Shown here in pieces: positions 17,404 through 27,209 of a DNA stretch of 64,000 nucleotides. Both the position numbers and the translations under genes were made by a program. The stretch's first letter is position 1; each line of letters starts with the position of its first letter. This stretch comes from Methyloceanibacter methanicus (GTDB lineage: Bacteria > Pseudomonadota > Alphaproteobacteria > Rhizobiales > Methyloligellaceae). A model generated the notes under the pieces. The model saw only the letters and a program-made list of their open reading frames with translations. It ran no database searches and was not told the origin of the DNA. The stretch spans positions 310,001 through 374,000 of the forward strand of contig NZ_LPWG01000013.1 of NCBI RefSeq assembly GCF_001723285.1, read 5' to 3'.

Positions 17404-19353
17404 TCAGCCGCGCGGCGGGCGGCGGCGTTCGCTGAACCACGGGCGGTAGTCGGAGGCCATCTTCCGGCGCTGGGCCACGGGCGCGCGCTTGCATGTCGCC
17501 GCTTCCTCGCTGCCCTCCAGCGCGCCCCACCGCATCTCCGCGCAATCGTTGATGTTGTACGCCATCTCGAGATCGTTGATGCGCACGAGCAGGTCGTCGA
17601 GCGACAGGGTCCAAGAGGAGCCGTCGCTTCGCGTATAGGAGAACTTGCGTGTGCTGAGCTCCGACAGGAGCGTCTCCTCCAGTTCCTTGCGGACTTCCCC
17701 CGGCGACTTGCCCGCCGGCATCGCATAGCGCTCGGGGCGCCGCTCGACACGCTCGGGGAACTTGCGCACCACATCCATGGCGATCAAGAGGCGGAGGTCG
17801 CGAGACGGCGTCGCGAAGTTCTCCCATGCGCCACTCGTTTCGAAGATCGACGGGCCGCTCGGCATCGCCACGGTCACGCGATTGCCGACCAGGAATTTGC
17901 GGCCGTTCTCGACGGACGTCACGCGCGCGTTCACTTGCTCTTCGAGGGCGGTGACGGCCTCCGTCATGGCCTTCACGGGATCGAGCGGCGCTGGCGACAT
18001 CACGTCGTCCATGCGGTCGTAGAACGCTTCGACGTCGATCGTCGATTGCTGCAGCGAAAAGTCGCCGTAGTCGGGGTGCTCGGCAATCTGCGCATTGGTC
18101 AGACGCCGCAACGTGCCGTTGGCGTTCCGCTCGATGGGCCGAATGCGCTTGAAACCCGGGCCGCCGAGCGCGGGATTCTGCGCAAACAGGAAGTTGCCGC
18201 GCCAGAAGCGTTTGCGGGCGACGGTGCCGTCCGGCTGTCCGTCAACCGCAAGGAACACACCGGCGCCTTCGTCGGTCTGCGGGACGCGCTTCACCAGCAT
18301 GAGAATGTGCCCATAGGGATCCGCGTAGATCGTTCCGGGACGCAGTGCTTCGCGCGTCAGCGGCACCGGATAGAAATCGGTGTCGTCGTCATCGTTGGCC
18401 GTCCGGCCGTTACCCGAATGCACGCCGTCCGCGACCGTCCGGCTCAGATAGTGCTGAAAGCCCGGGACCAGGCCTTTCGGCCTTGCCGGCACGCGGTAGC
18501 GGACCGGCGCGGGCCTGGACGCGCTCCCGAACAGACTGTTCGATCGGGCACTCCCGCCCCCGGCTGTGCCGACGGGCAACGGCTCTTCCTGCACGATGTT
18601 CCACCATTTCGGGCATCGTGGCGGTCTGCCGCCGTCGCCGCGCGTGCACTTTGCATAGCCGAACGGCAATCCCATCTTGAAGGCAAAATAAGCCCGCAAG
18701 AAATAGGGGAGGTCCGCGCAATCCGGCCGGATGGTCGCGCGCGTCTGGTCCTCGCGCAGGCCGAGATGGTTGAACAAGACGTTTCGCGAATCGTCGTGCA
18801 GAACCTCGCCCAAGGCCTTCCACGACAGGTCTTCGTCGAGCGGCGCGTCGAACAGGATCTGGAGCCAGGCCGAATAGAGATTTTCGTTGGCGCGATCCCA
18901 CGAGTCGCGCAAGGGCCAGACGGCCTTGCTGCCACCCGGGCCCCGCGGCCGCTTAGCCGCGACTTCGATCTCGCGCGTGACGTCGCGGCAGTCCGGGGTC
19001 GCGCCGTCCCGCGTGAGCTTGGCTTGCCACGTGCCGGCCTCGGGGGCGGCGACTTCGGCGTGCCAGAAATAGGGGGGCCCGCCCTGCCGGCCGGAGGTCT
19101 GGGCCACGACTTTGCCTGAAGGCGCGATCAGCGTCAGTGCGCCGTCTTGCGGCTTCTCGGTGGCGACAACGACGCGCAGCGGCGCCCCTTTCCAGGGCGC
19201 GACCGGCGTCGACAGCAGCGCCAATCCGAATTCTTCGCAGACAGAAGCCGCGTCCTCGGCCCTCGCCTGCGTTTGCAGGAGAGCGACCAGGGCACAGGCG
19301 ACCAGGAATGGCGTGATCGCAGCACATACACTGGGCTGGCGTACAGGCAGCAT
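17404..19353 (-). CDS. Large secreted protein with possible papain-like Cys/His pair
   Basis: 649 residues from ATG 19353, chosen because GGAGGG precedes it and a signal peptide follows (ending QARAED). No named family is recognised. An N-terminal beta-rich region (about 45-135) looks like an Ig-type domain. Residues 205-225 (RPDCADLPYFLRAYFAFKMG) and 342-352 (YADPYGHILMLVKR) have the Cys-helix and Gly-His-beta pattern of NlpC/P60 and related cysteine peptidases, with C212 and H349 as the candidate pair. The C-terminal third is charged. If real, the activity would be periplasmic, perhaps on peptidoglycan. This is inference from motif shape. Confidence 0.7.
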   Translation of the reverse strand: MLPVRQPSVCAAITPFLVACALVALLQTQARAEDAASVCEEFGLALLSTPVAPWKGAPLRVVVATEKPQDGALTLIAPSGKVVAQTSGRQGGPPYFWHAEVAAPEAGTWQAKLTRDGATPDCRDVTREIEVAAKRPRGPGGSKAVWPLRDSWDRANENLYSAWLQILFDAPLDEDLSWKALGEVLHDDSRNVLFNHLGLREDQTRATIRPDCADLPYFLRAYFAFKMGLPFGYAKCTRGDGGRPPRCPKWWNIVQEEPLPVGTAGGGSARSNSLFGSASRPAPVRYRVPARPKGLVPGFQHYLSRTVADGVHSGNGRTANDDDDTDFYPVPLTREALRPGTIYADPYGHILMLVKRVPQTDEGAGVFLAVDGQPDGTVARKRFWRGNFLFAQNPALGGPGFKRIRPIERNANGTLRRLTNAQIAEHPDYGDFSLQQSTIDVEAFYDRMDDVMSPAPLDPVKAMTEAVTALEEQVNARVTSVENGRKFLVGNRVTVAMPSGPSIFETSGAWENFATPSRDLRLLIAMDVVRKFPERVERRPERYAMPAGKSPGEVRKELEETLLSELSTRKFSYTRSDGSSWTLSLDDLLVRINDLEMAYNINDCAEMRWGALEGSEEAATCKRAPVAQRRKMASDYRPWFSERRRPPRG

Positions 19354-19614
19354 GGACCCTCCGTCCCGACTCCCTCGGCCGATGGCCAAAGCTACCGCGA
19401 AAACGGTGGTGACAAAACCTCAAATACACGCTTTCCGCGCGCACGGACCCCCGCGGTGGGTAGTTTGGGGAAAACAAGCGACAGGGCCGTCTCGGGAGCG
19501 GTCTCAAGTCCCATTGCAACCCGATCGCGAATCGCGCCAAACGCATCCTTGCCCTTAAGGTCCATCACGCCATTCTTGCCGGTGCCGCGGGCGCTGGCCT
19601 AGGCTGCAGTCCGA

Positions 19615-20610
19615 ATGCTCGACCCCGTCTTCTCGTTCTTTGCCAATTTCTCCGACTACGAGCGTGTCCTGTCGGCGACGATGGTCACCTTTTCCATGCT
19701 TGGCATGGGGGCGACGCTGACGGTTCGCGACTTTGCGAACACGCTCGTCGCCTGGCGGGGACTGGCGGTCGGCCTCGTCGTGCAACTGGTGCTGGTCCCG
19801 ATCTGGGCGGGGCTGACGATGTTCGTCGTCGGACTGGTGCCCGAGGACTTTGGCGGCTTGTCGTTCGCGGGCGCCGTCGGCATCGCGACGGGGATCGCCC
19901 TGATCGCGGCGATGCCTGGCGGTTCGCTCTCGAACCTGCTCACCTTCATCGGCAACGGTAATGTCGCCCTGTCCGTGTCCTTGACGGCGATCACGACGTT
20001 CATCTGCCTCTTCGCGACGCCGATCGTGCTGGCCGCGCTCGTGACGGTTCAGGTGCCCGGCGATTTCGAAATCGATACGTCGCAGATCATGTTGGACATC
20101 GGCCTGTTCCTGATCGTGCCGCTGCTTGTCGGCATGATCGTCCGGCGGTGGACGCACTCAAAGCAGCAGATCCTGTTCACGAAATACATGGTGCGCGCGA
20201 GCCTCTTCCTGCTTGGGGTGATCATCGTCGGGTCGCTCGGGGCAGGGCGGCTGCAATTCGCCCCTTATGGCTGGCTGGGGCCGGCCATCATCATCGTGTT
20301 CGGCGTCGGCGCGCTCCTTGTGACGCGCCTTTGCGCCTTTGCCTGCGGCATGATCGAGCGCGATACGCTTGCGATCGTCATCGAAGTCGTCGTGAAAAAC
20401 GGGCTGCTCGCGCTCCTGGTCGTGACGTCGATGTTCCCGAGCCGCGTGCTGGTGTCCGCGGACAGCCAAACGGGCGACCTGATCGCGGCCGCGCATGACG
20501 GTTGCATCTTCGTCGTGTTGTTCTTCAGCGGCTTCGCCCTGGTGGCCGGCTCGGTGACGTCGCTCCGCAGGCATAAGGCGCGCGCGCAGCAGGGCGAGGC
20601 CGCAGCCTAG
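19615..20610 (+). CDS. Bile acid:sodium symporter family (SBF) transporter
   Basis: 331 residues with about nine to ten TM helices. The N-terminal TM carries TMVTFSMLGMGATLT, the usual SBF opening, and GIALIAAMPGGSLSNLLTFIGNGNVALS matches the conserved discontinuous-helix region (MPGG-S-N) that binds Na+. The C-terminal repeat contains EVVVKNGLLALLVVT. Bacterial members import organic anions or other small solutes; the substrate here is unknown. It starts at ATG 19615 and is convergent with the PQQ locus. Confidence 0.87.
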   Translation: MLDPVFSFFANFSDYERVLSATMVTFSMLGMGATLTVRDFANTLVAWRGLAVGLVVQLVLVPIWAGLTMFVVGLVPEDFGGLSFAGAVGIATGIALIAAMPGGSLSNLLTFIGNGNVALSVSLTAITTFICLFATPIVLAALVTVQVPGDFEIDTSQIMLDIGLFLIVPLLVGMIVRRWTHSKQQILFTKYMVRASLFLLGVIIVGSLGAGRLQFAPYGWLGPAIIIVFGVGALLVTRLCAFACGMIERDTLAIVIEVVVKNGLLALLVVTSMFPSRVLVSADSQTGDLIAAAHDGCIFVVLFFSGFALVAGSVTSLRRHKARAQQGEAAA

Positions 20611-20646
20611 CTCGGAGAGCCGCGGCCCGCGCGCGCCACGTTTGGG

Positions 20647-21620
20647 CTAGGGCGTGATGGCGATGCCCCAAGGCAGGCGCCCGACGGGGACCGATTTCTC
20701 AGGCTTGAGGGTCGCCAGATCGATGACCGTCATATCGTTGGTGAGACCGTTCGCGACATAGAGCTTGGAGCCGTCCGGTGCGATCTCCACGTGCCAGGGA
20801 CGCTGCCCGACGAGAACGTAGTCTTCCACCTCGAACGTGTCGGTGTTGACCACCGCAACCCGGTTGCCGGACCGAGCGCCACATAGGCCTTCGTGCCATC
20901 CTTGGAAAAGCGAATGCCCACGGGCTGGATCTGTTCCGGCGACACACCCGGAATCTCGAACCCGATCACCTTCGCGATCTCGTACGTCCCGCCGTCGATG
21001 ACCGACACGGTGCCGCCCACTTCGGAGGAGACCCAAACGTTCTTTCCATCCGGCTGCCATTCCGCGTGGCGGGGGCGCGTATCGACAAGGACGTTGGCGA
21101 CCAGATCGTTGCTTTCTGTGTCGATGAAATGCGCCATGCTGGAACTCTCCGACGTGGCGACGGTCATCGTACCGTCCGGGCTGACACGCATGCCTTCCGG
21201 TTCGACGCCAACGGGAACCTCGACGATGAGATCGCCGGTGTCGGGCTTCATGATCGTCACCATCGAATCGTCTTCGTTGGCGATGTAGATCGTCTTTCCG
21301 TCCTTCGAGACGTCCATCAGTTCCGGGTCGGGGCCGGAGTCCAGGTTGCGGACGATCTCGAGCGAACCTGCATCGATGACCTCGACGGCATTGTCGTCAC
21401 CGACGCACACATACACTTCGGACTTGTCGGGCGAAGTGACGATGCCGCGGGGGCGGCGCCCCGTCGCGATCGTCTTGATGGTTTCCAAGCTGTCGGAATC
21501 GACCACGGTGACCGTGTTGTCCCGCTCATTCGAAACAAAGATCTTGTCGGCATAGGCCGGCGTGACCGCGAGCATCGCGATCGGCGCCACGACCAGCATG
21601 GCGGCATTTCGGCGTTTCAT
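20647..21620 (-). pseudogene. PQQ-associated YVTN beta-propeller protein (one frameshift)
   Basis: Signal peptide (MKRRNAAMLVVAPIAMLAVTPAYA), then repeating 40-residue YVTN/Asp-rich blades (KIFVSNERDNTVTVVDSDS, EVYVCVGDDNAVEVIDAGS, TIYIANEDDS). The frame breaks at about 20875, after AYVALG. Adding one base leads into NRVAVVNTDTFEVEDYV and the final blade. Restored length is about 324 residues, matching the PQQ-dependent catabolism-associated propellers that sit with quinoprotein dehydrogenases. It follows the binding-protein gene by 5 bases. The function of the family is not settled. Confidence 0.86.
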
Positions 21621-21625
21621 CTCCA

Positions 21626-22933
21626 CTACCTCTGGACAGTTGTTTTTGGGGTCTTGTGTTCGGGGAAACGGCAAGCCGTTTCCGGTTCGTCGAAGCCGAG
21701 CGTGTCGGCGGGGAAGTGCTGATGCAGGAATCCCTCCTGCGGCGAGAGGGAGACGAGCGCGCGCGGCGCCATGATCAGGATCGGCTGACGCAGCTGGTGG
21801 TCCCAGGGCCGCACGGTCATCTTTTGCCCTTTGAAGCCGGCCACGCGGAACTTGTCCGAAAGGATGTAGTCGCGCAGGGCTTTCACATCGTGCTTGGGCG
21901 AGCGCGTGGCCGCTTCCCCGAATGCGCGCACGGCCAGCCAACCGCCATAGTCCTGCTCGGTCATGTCGCGCTTGGCCAGTTTCTGGAACCCGCTTTGCAG
22001 GGACATGCCGCCCCATTGCTCGAAGGCACGATGCCAGATGGAGGAGGTGAGGCCATGCGTGCCGACGACCGGATCGGGATCGGCAGTGCGATACATGAAG
22101 TAGAGTCCAAAGGCTTCGCCCGTATCGATCACGAAGATGACATCGTGATCGGCGGCGTTGTCCGTGGCCATCGGGATCTGGGTCTGGATTTGCTGGTGAC
22201 CGGTCTCGACGCGCCGTGATCCCGCCTCGAATTTGTATGTGCGTTCCTCGACGACCTCGCCGCCAAACCGTTTGGCCGCGCGTTTGACCGCCTCAGCGTA
22301 ATCGTCGTCCTCGGGCGTGACGCCTTTGACGATCATCCAGCGTGGCCACTTCTTCCAGATGAGATATTGCGCGAGCGCGTCGGCGCGCATGGCCCAATTG
22401 GGCACGATGTGAACGACGTTGTAGCGGCAGTCCTCCTGACGGAGCCGGTCGTCGGCCGAACGCATGCTTAGGATGAGGGAGTCGTGCGCCTCCGGAAGGT
22501 CGGCGACGGCGAGCAGGTCGTCCGGCTCCAGGTCGGCGACGATCAGCTTGGGTCCATCGGCGAGCAGCGCCTTGGCTTCGGCGACGACGTCGTCATCTTC
22601 CTGAACGATGTGCTCCTTAAGGGCCGTCTCGACGCCGAGAAACCGTCCCGTGGCATTGTTGTCGAGAACGGCGAGCCGCGCGCCCTGGATCCCCTTGTCG
22701 TTCAGCACGGGCTCCATGAGAGAGAGCGGGATGGGCTCCTTGTACTGCTTGCCGAGATAGACGATGTCGACGACCGTCTTCGGCTTCGGCGCGGGGCGCT
22801 TCCGGGCCGGGCGGGATTTCTCGGCCGGTTCGGAAAGGGTCCTTCCCGGGTCCTCTACGGCGTGCGCCGGCGCGCACAGCGCAAGGGGAAGGGCCGCGAC
22901 GGCCAGACGCAAGAGTGTCGTTCCGTATGTCAT
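21626..22933 (-). CDS. ABC-type substrate-binding protein of a PQQ-dependent alcohol dehydrogenase system
   Basis: 435 residues: signal peptide ending PAHAVE, a Pro/Lys-rich linker, then a type-1 periplasmic binding fold (VDIVYLGKQYKEP, RLAVLDNNATGRFLG, WPRWMIVKGVTPEDDDYAEAVKRAAKRFGGEVVEER). It matches the branched-chain-amino-acid-receptor-like proteins found only beside PQQ dehydrogenases. No ABC permease or ATPase is present in the window, so transport is doubtful and a sensory or chaperone role is possible. It overlaps the upstream MoxJ-like gene by the ATGA arrangement at 22930-22933, indicating coupled translation. Confidence 0.88.
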   Translation of the reverse strand: MTYGTTLLRLAVAALPLALCAPAHAVEDPGRTLSEPAEKSRPARKRPAPKPKTVVDIVYLGKQYKEPIPLSLMEPVLNDKGIQGARLAVLDNNATGRFLGVETALKEHIVQEDDDVVAEAKALLADGPKLIVADLEPDDLLAVADLPEAHDSLILSMRSADDRLRQEDCRYNVVHIVPNWAMRADALAQYLIWKKWPRWMIVKGVTPEDDDYAEAVKRAAKRFGGEVVEERTYKFEAGSRRVETGHQQIQTQIPMATDNAADHDVIFVIDTGEAFGLYFMYRTADPDPVVGTHGLTSSIWHRAFEQWGGMSLQSGFQKLAKRDMTEQDYGGWLAVRAFGEAATRSPKHDVKALRDYILSDKFRVAGFKGQKMTVRPWDHQLRQPILIMAPRALVSLSPQEGFLHQHFPADTLGFDEPETACRFPEHKTPKTTVQR

Positions 22934-24810
22934 TTCACCTCCATCAGGGCAGCGGACGCCTTCCCGGGGGCATCGTCCGGACCGCGCCCGGACTTGTTCG
23001 TCTTCGGCGTACGGCGCTTGGTTGACAGCTCGAGTTGCATCGCGGCGGCCTTGTTCTGGTTGGCCTTGGCGATATCCAGAGCCGTCTGGCCGGTCGGCGT
23101 TTTGACATTCGGGTCGGCGCCGGACTGCAGCAAAATGCCGATCAAAGGCGGGTTGTCGTGGGACGCGGCAATCATCAGCGGGGTCACGCCGTTCTTGCTC
23201 CGCGCGTTGACGTCGGCGCCGCCTTCGATCAAGCGCCGCGCGACATCGAGGGAACTCATGCCTTGATTGAAGCGGGCCGCGCGGCCCTTCTTGAGAGGCT
23301 GGCTCGCGACAACCATGAGCGGGGTCAAGCCCTCCGACCCGACCGCTTCGTCAAGCTTGGCGCCGGCATCCATCAACGCGTCGGCCGCGAAGTACTTCCG
23401 CTCCATGATCGCGATGGCGAGCGGTGTCGCACCATTGGGACTTGCGATTTCCATGTCGGCGCCGGCCTGGACCAGCGCCTCGATCGATGGAACGTGGTTC
23501 CGGAACGCAGCATGGAGCAGGGCCGTCCAGCCATCGCGGTCGAGACGATTGGGATCGGCACCATGCGCGATCAGAAACGCGATCATTTCGGAGTCGCGTG
23601 CGCGCGCGGCGGTGTGCAACGGCGCCAGTCCCATGAGGTTCAGCTTGTTGATGTCGGCGCCACGCCCGAGCAGGAAGGCGGTGCGCTCGCGGTCGGTTCC
23701 CGTCACCGCGTTGCTGAGCTCTTCGTCGATGTTGGCACCGTCATTGAGCCATTGATCGAGACGCTTCTCCGTCACCACCTGATCGGCCGATGCCTGGTCC
23801 TTCTTCAGGGCCTCTCTCGTCTTGGTCAGGGCCGTCAGGTAGAGCGCGCGGATCTTTTTCTGACGGTCGGTGAAGAACGTGCCGTGGGAGGGAAGATCGC
23901 CTTGCACCACGCACTTGCTGCATTGCACGAGGGGAACGCCGTACTCCGCGAGCACGTCGGCGATCTCGTCCCGGCTCTCTTCAAGGGCGTTGTCCAGCAT
24001 GTATTTGAGGACGATGTTCGTCGGCTGCACGCCAAGCGCCAGATCGAACTCGAGCGGAATCTCGTCGTCCATGAGATTGACAGGCTGAATGGCGATGTTC
24101 TCGCCGCGCATGGTCTTCAGGAACCCGGCGAAGGGGCCGAACACGCCCGCGACATCGAGTTCTCCATCGACGACCTGCTGCACCTGGCGCCAGGGCTGTT
24201 TCTCGGGCACGAGATCGGCGTCGTGGCTCAGAACGTGGATGTTGATGTCTTGCATGACGCCGTGTTTCGACAGGACGAGCCGCAGGCCGGAGTGTTGAAA
24301 CAGGCCGAGGCGGAGTTCCTGCAGGCGGGGGTCGTCGAAGTCCTTGATGACGATCCCGTCATCCGCGCGGGTGACGAAGACATAGGGCGTGCGATAGATC
24401 GGCGTGGTCGTCAGCACACTTTCGTAGTGGGCGGGCATTCCCAACAGGACGTCGCATTCATAATTGTCGAAGGTCTGGCGGGTGAGGCCGCGATCGATCT
24501 GAGGGCGCCAGAAATAGACGATCCCGGCGTCGAGTTTCTCGGCAACAATGTCGATAATCTTGTTTTCGAAGCCTTCGCGCTTCTCGTTCGACAGCGGCAT
24601 GTTGCCGGGGTCGGCGCAGACGCGCAGCGTGTCGATCTTCATCTTGCGCGCGATTTCCTTGGCCTTGGTATGTTCGGCCGAGGTCAGCTCGTCCCACGTC
24701 TTGTCGGCAAAGCCTTGGCTCAGGAACTCGGCCGTCTCTTCGGCCTGCGCAAGTTCGATTGCGCCGTTCATAAAACAGAGAAACGCCGTGAAGACGGCGG
24801 TGCAGGTCAT
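22930..24810 (-). CDS. MoxJ-like quinoprotein-associated binding protein fused to ankyrin repeats
   Basis: 626 residues from ATG 24810 (a TTG at 24822 is also possible). Signal peptide to about residue 23. Residues 58-295 are a type-3 solute-binding fold (TLRVCADPGNMPLSN, PQIDRGLTRQTFDNYECDVLLG, FGPFAGFLK), as in MoxJ/XoxJ, which assist quinoprotein dehydrogenases. A CSKC pair follows at 297-300. Residues 365-595 are six or so ankyrin repeats (LAPLHTAARARDSEMIAFLIAHGADPN; GVTPLMIAASHDNPPLIGILLQSGADPN). The tail is basic. It sits directly after xoxF. Ankyrin fusion to this fold is unusual and suggests a protein-binding module in the periplasm. Confidence 0.87.
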   Translation of the reverse strand: MTCTAVFTAFLCFMNGAIELAQAEETAEFLSQGFADKTWDELTSAEHTKAKEIARKMKIDTLRVCADPGNMPLSNEKREGFENKIIDIVAEKLDAGIVYFWRPQIDRGLTRQTFDNYECDVLLGMPAHYESVLTTTPIYRTPYVFVTRADDGIVIKDFDDPRLQELRLGLFQHSGLRLVLSKHGVMQDINIHVLSHDADLVPEKQPWRQVQQVVDGELDVAGVFGPFAGFLKTMRGENIAIQPVNLMDDEIPLEFDLALGVQPTNIVLKYMLDNALEESRDEIADVLAEYGVPLVQCSKCVVQGDLPSHGTFFTDRQKKIRALYLTALTKTREALKKDQASADQVVTEKRLDQWLNDGANIDEELSNAVTGTDRERTAFLLGRGADINKLNLMGLAPLHTAARARDSEMIAFLIAHGADPNRLDRDGWTALLHAAFRNHVPSIEALVQAGADMEIASPNGATPLAIAIMERKYFAADALMDAGAKLDEAVGSEGLTPLMVVASQPLKKGRAARFNQGMSSLDVARRLIEGGADVNARSKNGVTPLMIAASHDNPPLIGILLQSGADPNVKTPTGQTALDIAKANQNKAAAMQLELSTKRRTPKTNKSGRGPDDAPGKASAALMEVK

Positions 24811-24909
24811 TCGGCGGGTCAACGCGGTAATCCCAAATAGCGAACGGGTTCTCGAATAGGGGGCGGCGCCAGGCGGGTTCTTCCACCTGGCGCCGCTGAC
24901 AAGCCATAG

Positions 24910-26835
24910 CTAGTCGGACAGCCTGAAGGTGTAGACCGTTCCTCCCTGCGGGATGTTGGTGAGACCGGTGGCTTTGGCCATGGCCGTCGCACCGATCGCG
25001 CCGAACTTGTCGTTCATGTCGAGACCCGCCGTGACCGGGAGGCCGATCCAGCCGCCGATACCGGAATGCACCGACACGTACTGCTTCCCGCCCACCTTGT
25101 AGGTGATCGGATTGCCGATGATGCCGGAGCCCAGCTTGCGGCTCCAAAGGATCTTGCCCGAGTTGCGGTCGACAGCGCGCAAGTCACCACCCAGCGAGCC
25201 GTAGAAGACGAGGCCGCCGTCGGTCACCATGCCGCCACCCCAGTTCGGATACGGATCCGGGATCTCCCAGACCGTCTCACCGGTCAGCACGTTGAACTTC
25301 TTGAACTTGCCGGTGACGCCGGGCTTCTCGGGATACATGTACACGTTCGCGAACACATAGACCGTGCCCTGCTGGGTGTGCGTGCGCTCCTGAGGCTCGT
25401 CTTCCATGCACCAATTGTTGGTGGGGCAATAGAACATGTTCGGCTCTTTCGGATCGACAGCGCAGGGCTGCTGATCCTTGCCGCCCATGGCGGACGGGCA
25501 GGCCGACGTGTTCACGCCGATGTTGAAGGGCGAGTGCTCCTTCACCTTGATCGGACGGCCGGTCTTCAGATCGACCTTCTCGGCCCAGTCGACGGTGACG
25601 AACTTATGCGCGCGGAGAAGCGTGCCGTCGGTCCGGTCGAGCACATAGGCGAAGCCGTTGCGATCGAAATGCACGAGCGTCTTGCGCGGCTTGCCGTCGA
25701 TCTCCATGTCCACGAGGATGTTCTCGTTGACGCCGTCATAGTCCCACTGATCGAACGGCGTCATCTGATAGGCGAAGACGACCTCGCCCGTGTCGACCTT
25801 GCGGCCGAAGATCGTCATGGACCACTTGTTGTCGAACTTGCCCGAGGTGAGATCCGGATCGAACTCGTTGCACTTCTCGTGGGTGTGCTCGTCGCCCTTG
25901 AGGCCGCAGCGAAGGCCGGGGCTCCAGTGACCGGGGTTGCCGGTCGAGGCGTAGATCATCTTCAGCTCGGGATCGTAGCTGAACCAGGCCCACGGGGCGC
26001 CGCCGCCGATCTTCCACTCGCCTTCCGGATAGGTGACGATGCCAAGATCCTTGCCGTAGGTCCCGTAATGCGGGTTGGCCTTGTTCGAGTCCGGCGTGAG
26101 GCAGACATCCTTGTCCGAGCCGGTCGAGTGGCAGGTCCAGACGAGGTCGCCGTTCTCGATATTGTAGGCATCCAGGCGGCCACGTGCGGCGAACTCGTCA
26201 CCGCCGAAACCGGCGATCACCAGATTCTCGGCGATCATGGTCGGGCCGGTGTGAGTCTCGCCGTGTTCCGGATAGGCGTGCTTGACGGTCCAGATCTCCT
26301 TGCCGGTCTTGGCATCGAGCGCGATGACGAAACCGTCCAGCGTGTGGAAGACCACCTTGCCTTTCGCATAGTTCAGGCCGCGATTGACCGTATCGCAACA
26401 GGCGCGCGGGATCGCGGACTCGTCACGATCGTTCTTCTTCACGTAGTTCCAGGTCTGCTTCGGATTGTCGGGATCGGACAGATCGAGAGCCTGCACGACG
26501 TTACAGAGCGGCATGGACGGGCAGCCGCTCACGAAGAACATCATGGGCGTGCCGTCGTCGAGCTTCACGACAACGGGCTGCCCCTCCTGTCCACGCAGCG
26601 AGTTCATGGACTGCGCCCAAGCCATCTCGAGCTGGTCGACGTTCTCGGCGTTGATGTCCGAAAGCGGGCTGTGACGGGTCAGCTGATTGTCGCGGCCCGG
26701 CGCGGGCCACAGATTGGGATCTTCGGCTCGCTTGTCGATCCCGGCCGAGGCGGATTCATCCGCCATCACCGACACCGGCGCGAGCAGAAGCGCCGCGGTC
26801 AGGCCCACTCCTAGGCCTAGCTTTCCAAACTTCAT
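24910..26835 (-). CDS. xoxF: XoxF-type PQQ-dependent methanol dehydrogenase (lanthanide type)
   Basis: 641 residues: signal peptide (about 1-25), then an eight-bladed quinoprotein propeller. Visible active-site features are adjacent Cys146-Cys147 (PRACCDTVNRG), the E214 ligand in GGDEFAARG, N300 in STGNPGHW, and D365-Tyr-D367 in FDQWDYDGVN. The second Asp, two residues after the catalytic one, is the mark of lanthanide-dependent enzymes; calcium-type MxaF has Ala there. The enzyme oxidises methanol (or other short alcohols) in the periplasm. There is an extra Cys-containing insertion at 308-336. ATG 26835 has GGAGGA 9 bases upstream. No XoxG cytochrome gene is adjacent. Confidence 0.93.
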   Translation of the reverse strand: MKFGKLGLGVGLTAALLLAPVSVMADESASAGIDKRAEDPNLWPAPGRDNQLTRHSPLSDINAENVDQLEMAWAQSMNSLRGQEGQPVVVKLDDGTPMMFFVSGCPSMPLCNVVQALDLSDPDNPKQTWNYVKKNDRDESAIPRACCDTVNRGLNYAKGKVVFHTLDGFVIALDAKTGKEIWTVKHAYPEHGETHTGPTMIAENLVIAGFGGDEFAARGRLDAYNIENGDLVWTCHSTGSDKDVCLTPDSNKANPHYGTYGKDLGIVTYPEGEWKIGGGAPWAWFSYDPELKMIYASTGNPGHWSPGLRCGLKGDEHTHEKCNEFDPDLTSGKFDNKWSMTIFGRKVDTGEVVFAYQMTPFDQWDYDGVNENILVDMEIDGKPRKTLVHFDRNGFAYVLDRTDGTLLRAHKFVTVDWAEKVDLKTGRPIKVKEHSPFNIGVNTSACPSAMGGKDQQPCAVDPKEPNMFYCPTNNWCMEDEPQERTHTQQGTVYVFANVYMYPEKPGVTGKFKKFNVLTGETVWEIPDPYPNWGGGMVTDGGLVFYGSLGGDLRAVDRNSGKILWSRKLGSGIIGNPITYKVGGKQYVSVHSGIGGWIGLPVTAGLDMNDKFGAIGATAMAKATGLTNIPQGGTVYTFRLSD

Positions 26836-27209
26836 CTCGGTTGCTCCTCCCGAATTGTCCAATGGCTCGCGGGGATGTTCTCCCGGCGGGCCAGACTTGC
26901 CCTGTTGGGGGCGCTATGTCGGGAAGCGCCGACCGGCCAACTTGTCAGAGTGCAGGATGTTTCTAGGGAAGCCCGGTTTGGGAAGAATTGCCCAGCCGCG
27001 TGTTCGAAACGATGTCAGCACTCTGACAAGCCGAGCGCCGTCAAAGCTCCCGACGCTTGAATGGTACAGAGTGTCCCTGTGCTTGGTGTTCCAGACCTCG
27101 ACGAGAAGTTTTCGGACCGGCTTCGATACGACTTGTCCGGGTTTTGGGGAATTTGTCCCGGAAACGCACAACAGATTGTCCCAATGTTGCTCCCGGCTTT
27201 CGGGAAGAC
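26836..27209. other. 374-bp upstream region of xoxF with repeats
   Basis: No gene is seen. It contains the 13-bp inverted repeat listed separately. Three TTGTCC words also occur at 27133, 27153 and 27176, spaced 20 and 23 bases, two of them within TTGTCCGGG and TTGTCCCGG. It should hold the xoxF promoter. Confidence 0.55.
26941..27030. repeat. 13-bp inverted repeat flanking 64 bp upstream of xoxF
   Basis: CTTGTCAGAGTGC (26941-26953) recurs exactly inverted as GCACTCTGACAAG (27018-27030). The arms lie 106 and 183 bases upstream of the xoxF start. The distance is too long for a simple hairpin and fits paired protein-binding sites. Confidence 0.65.
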
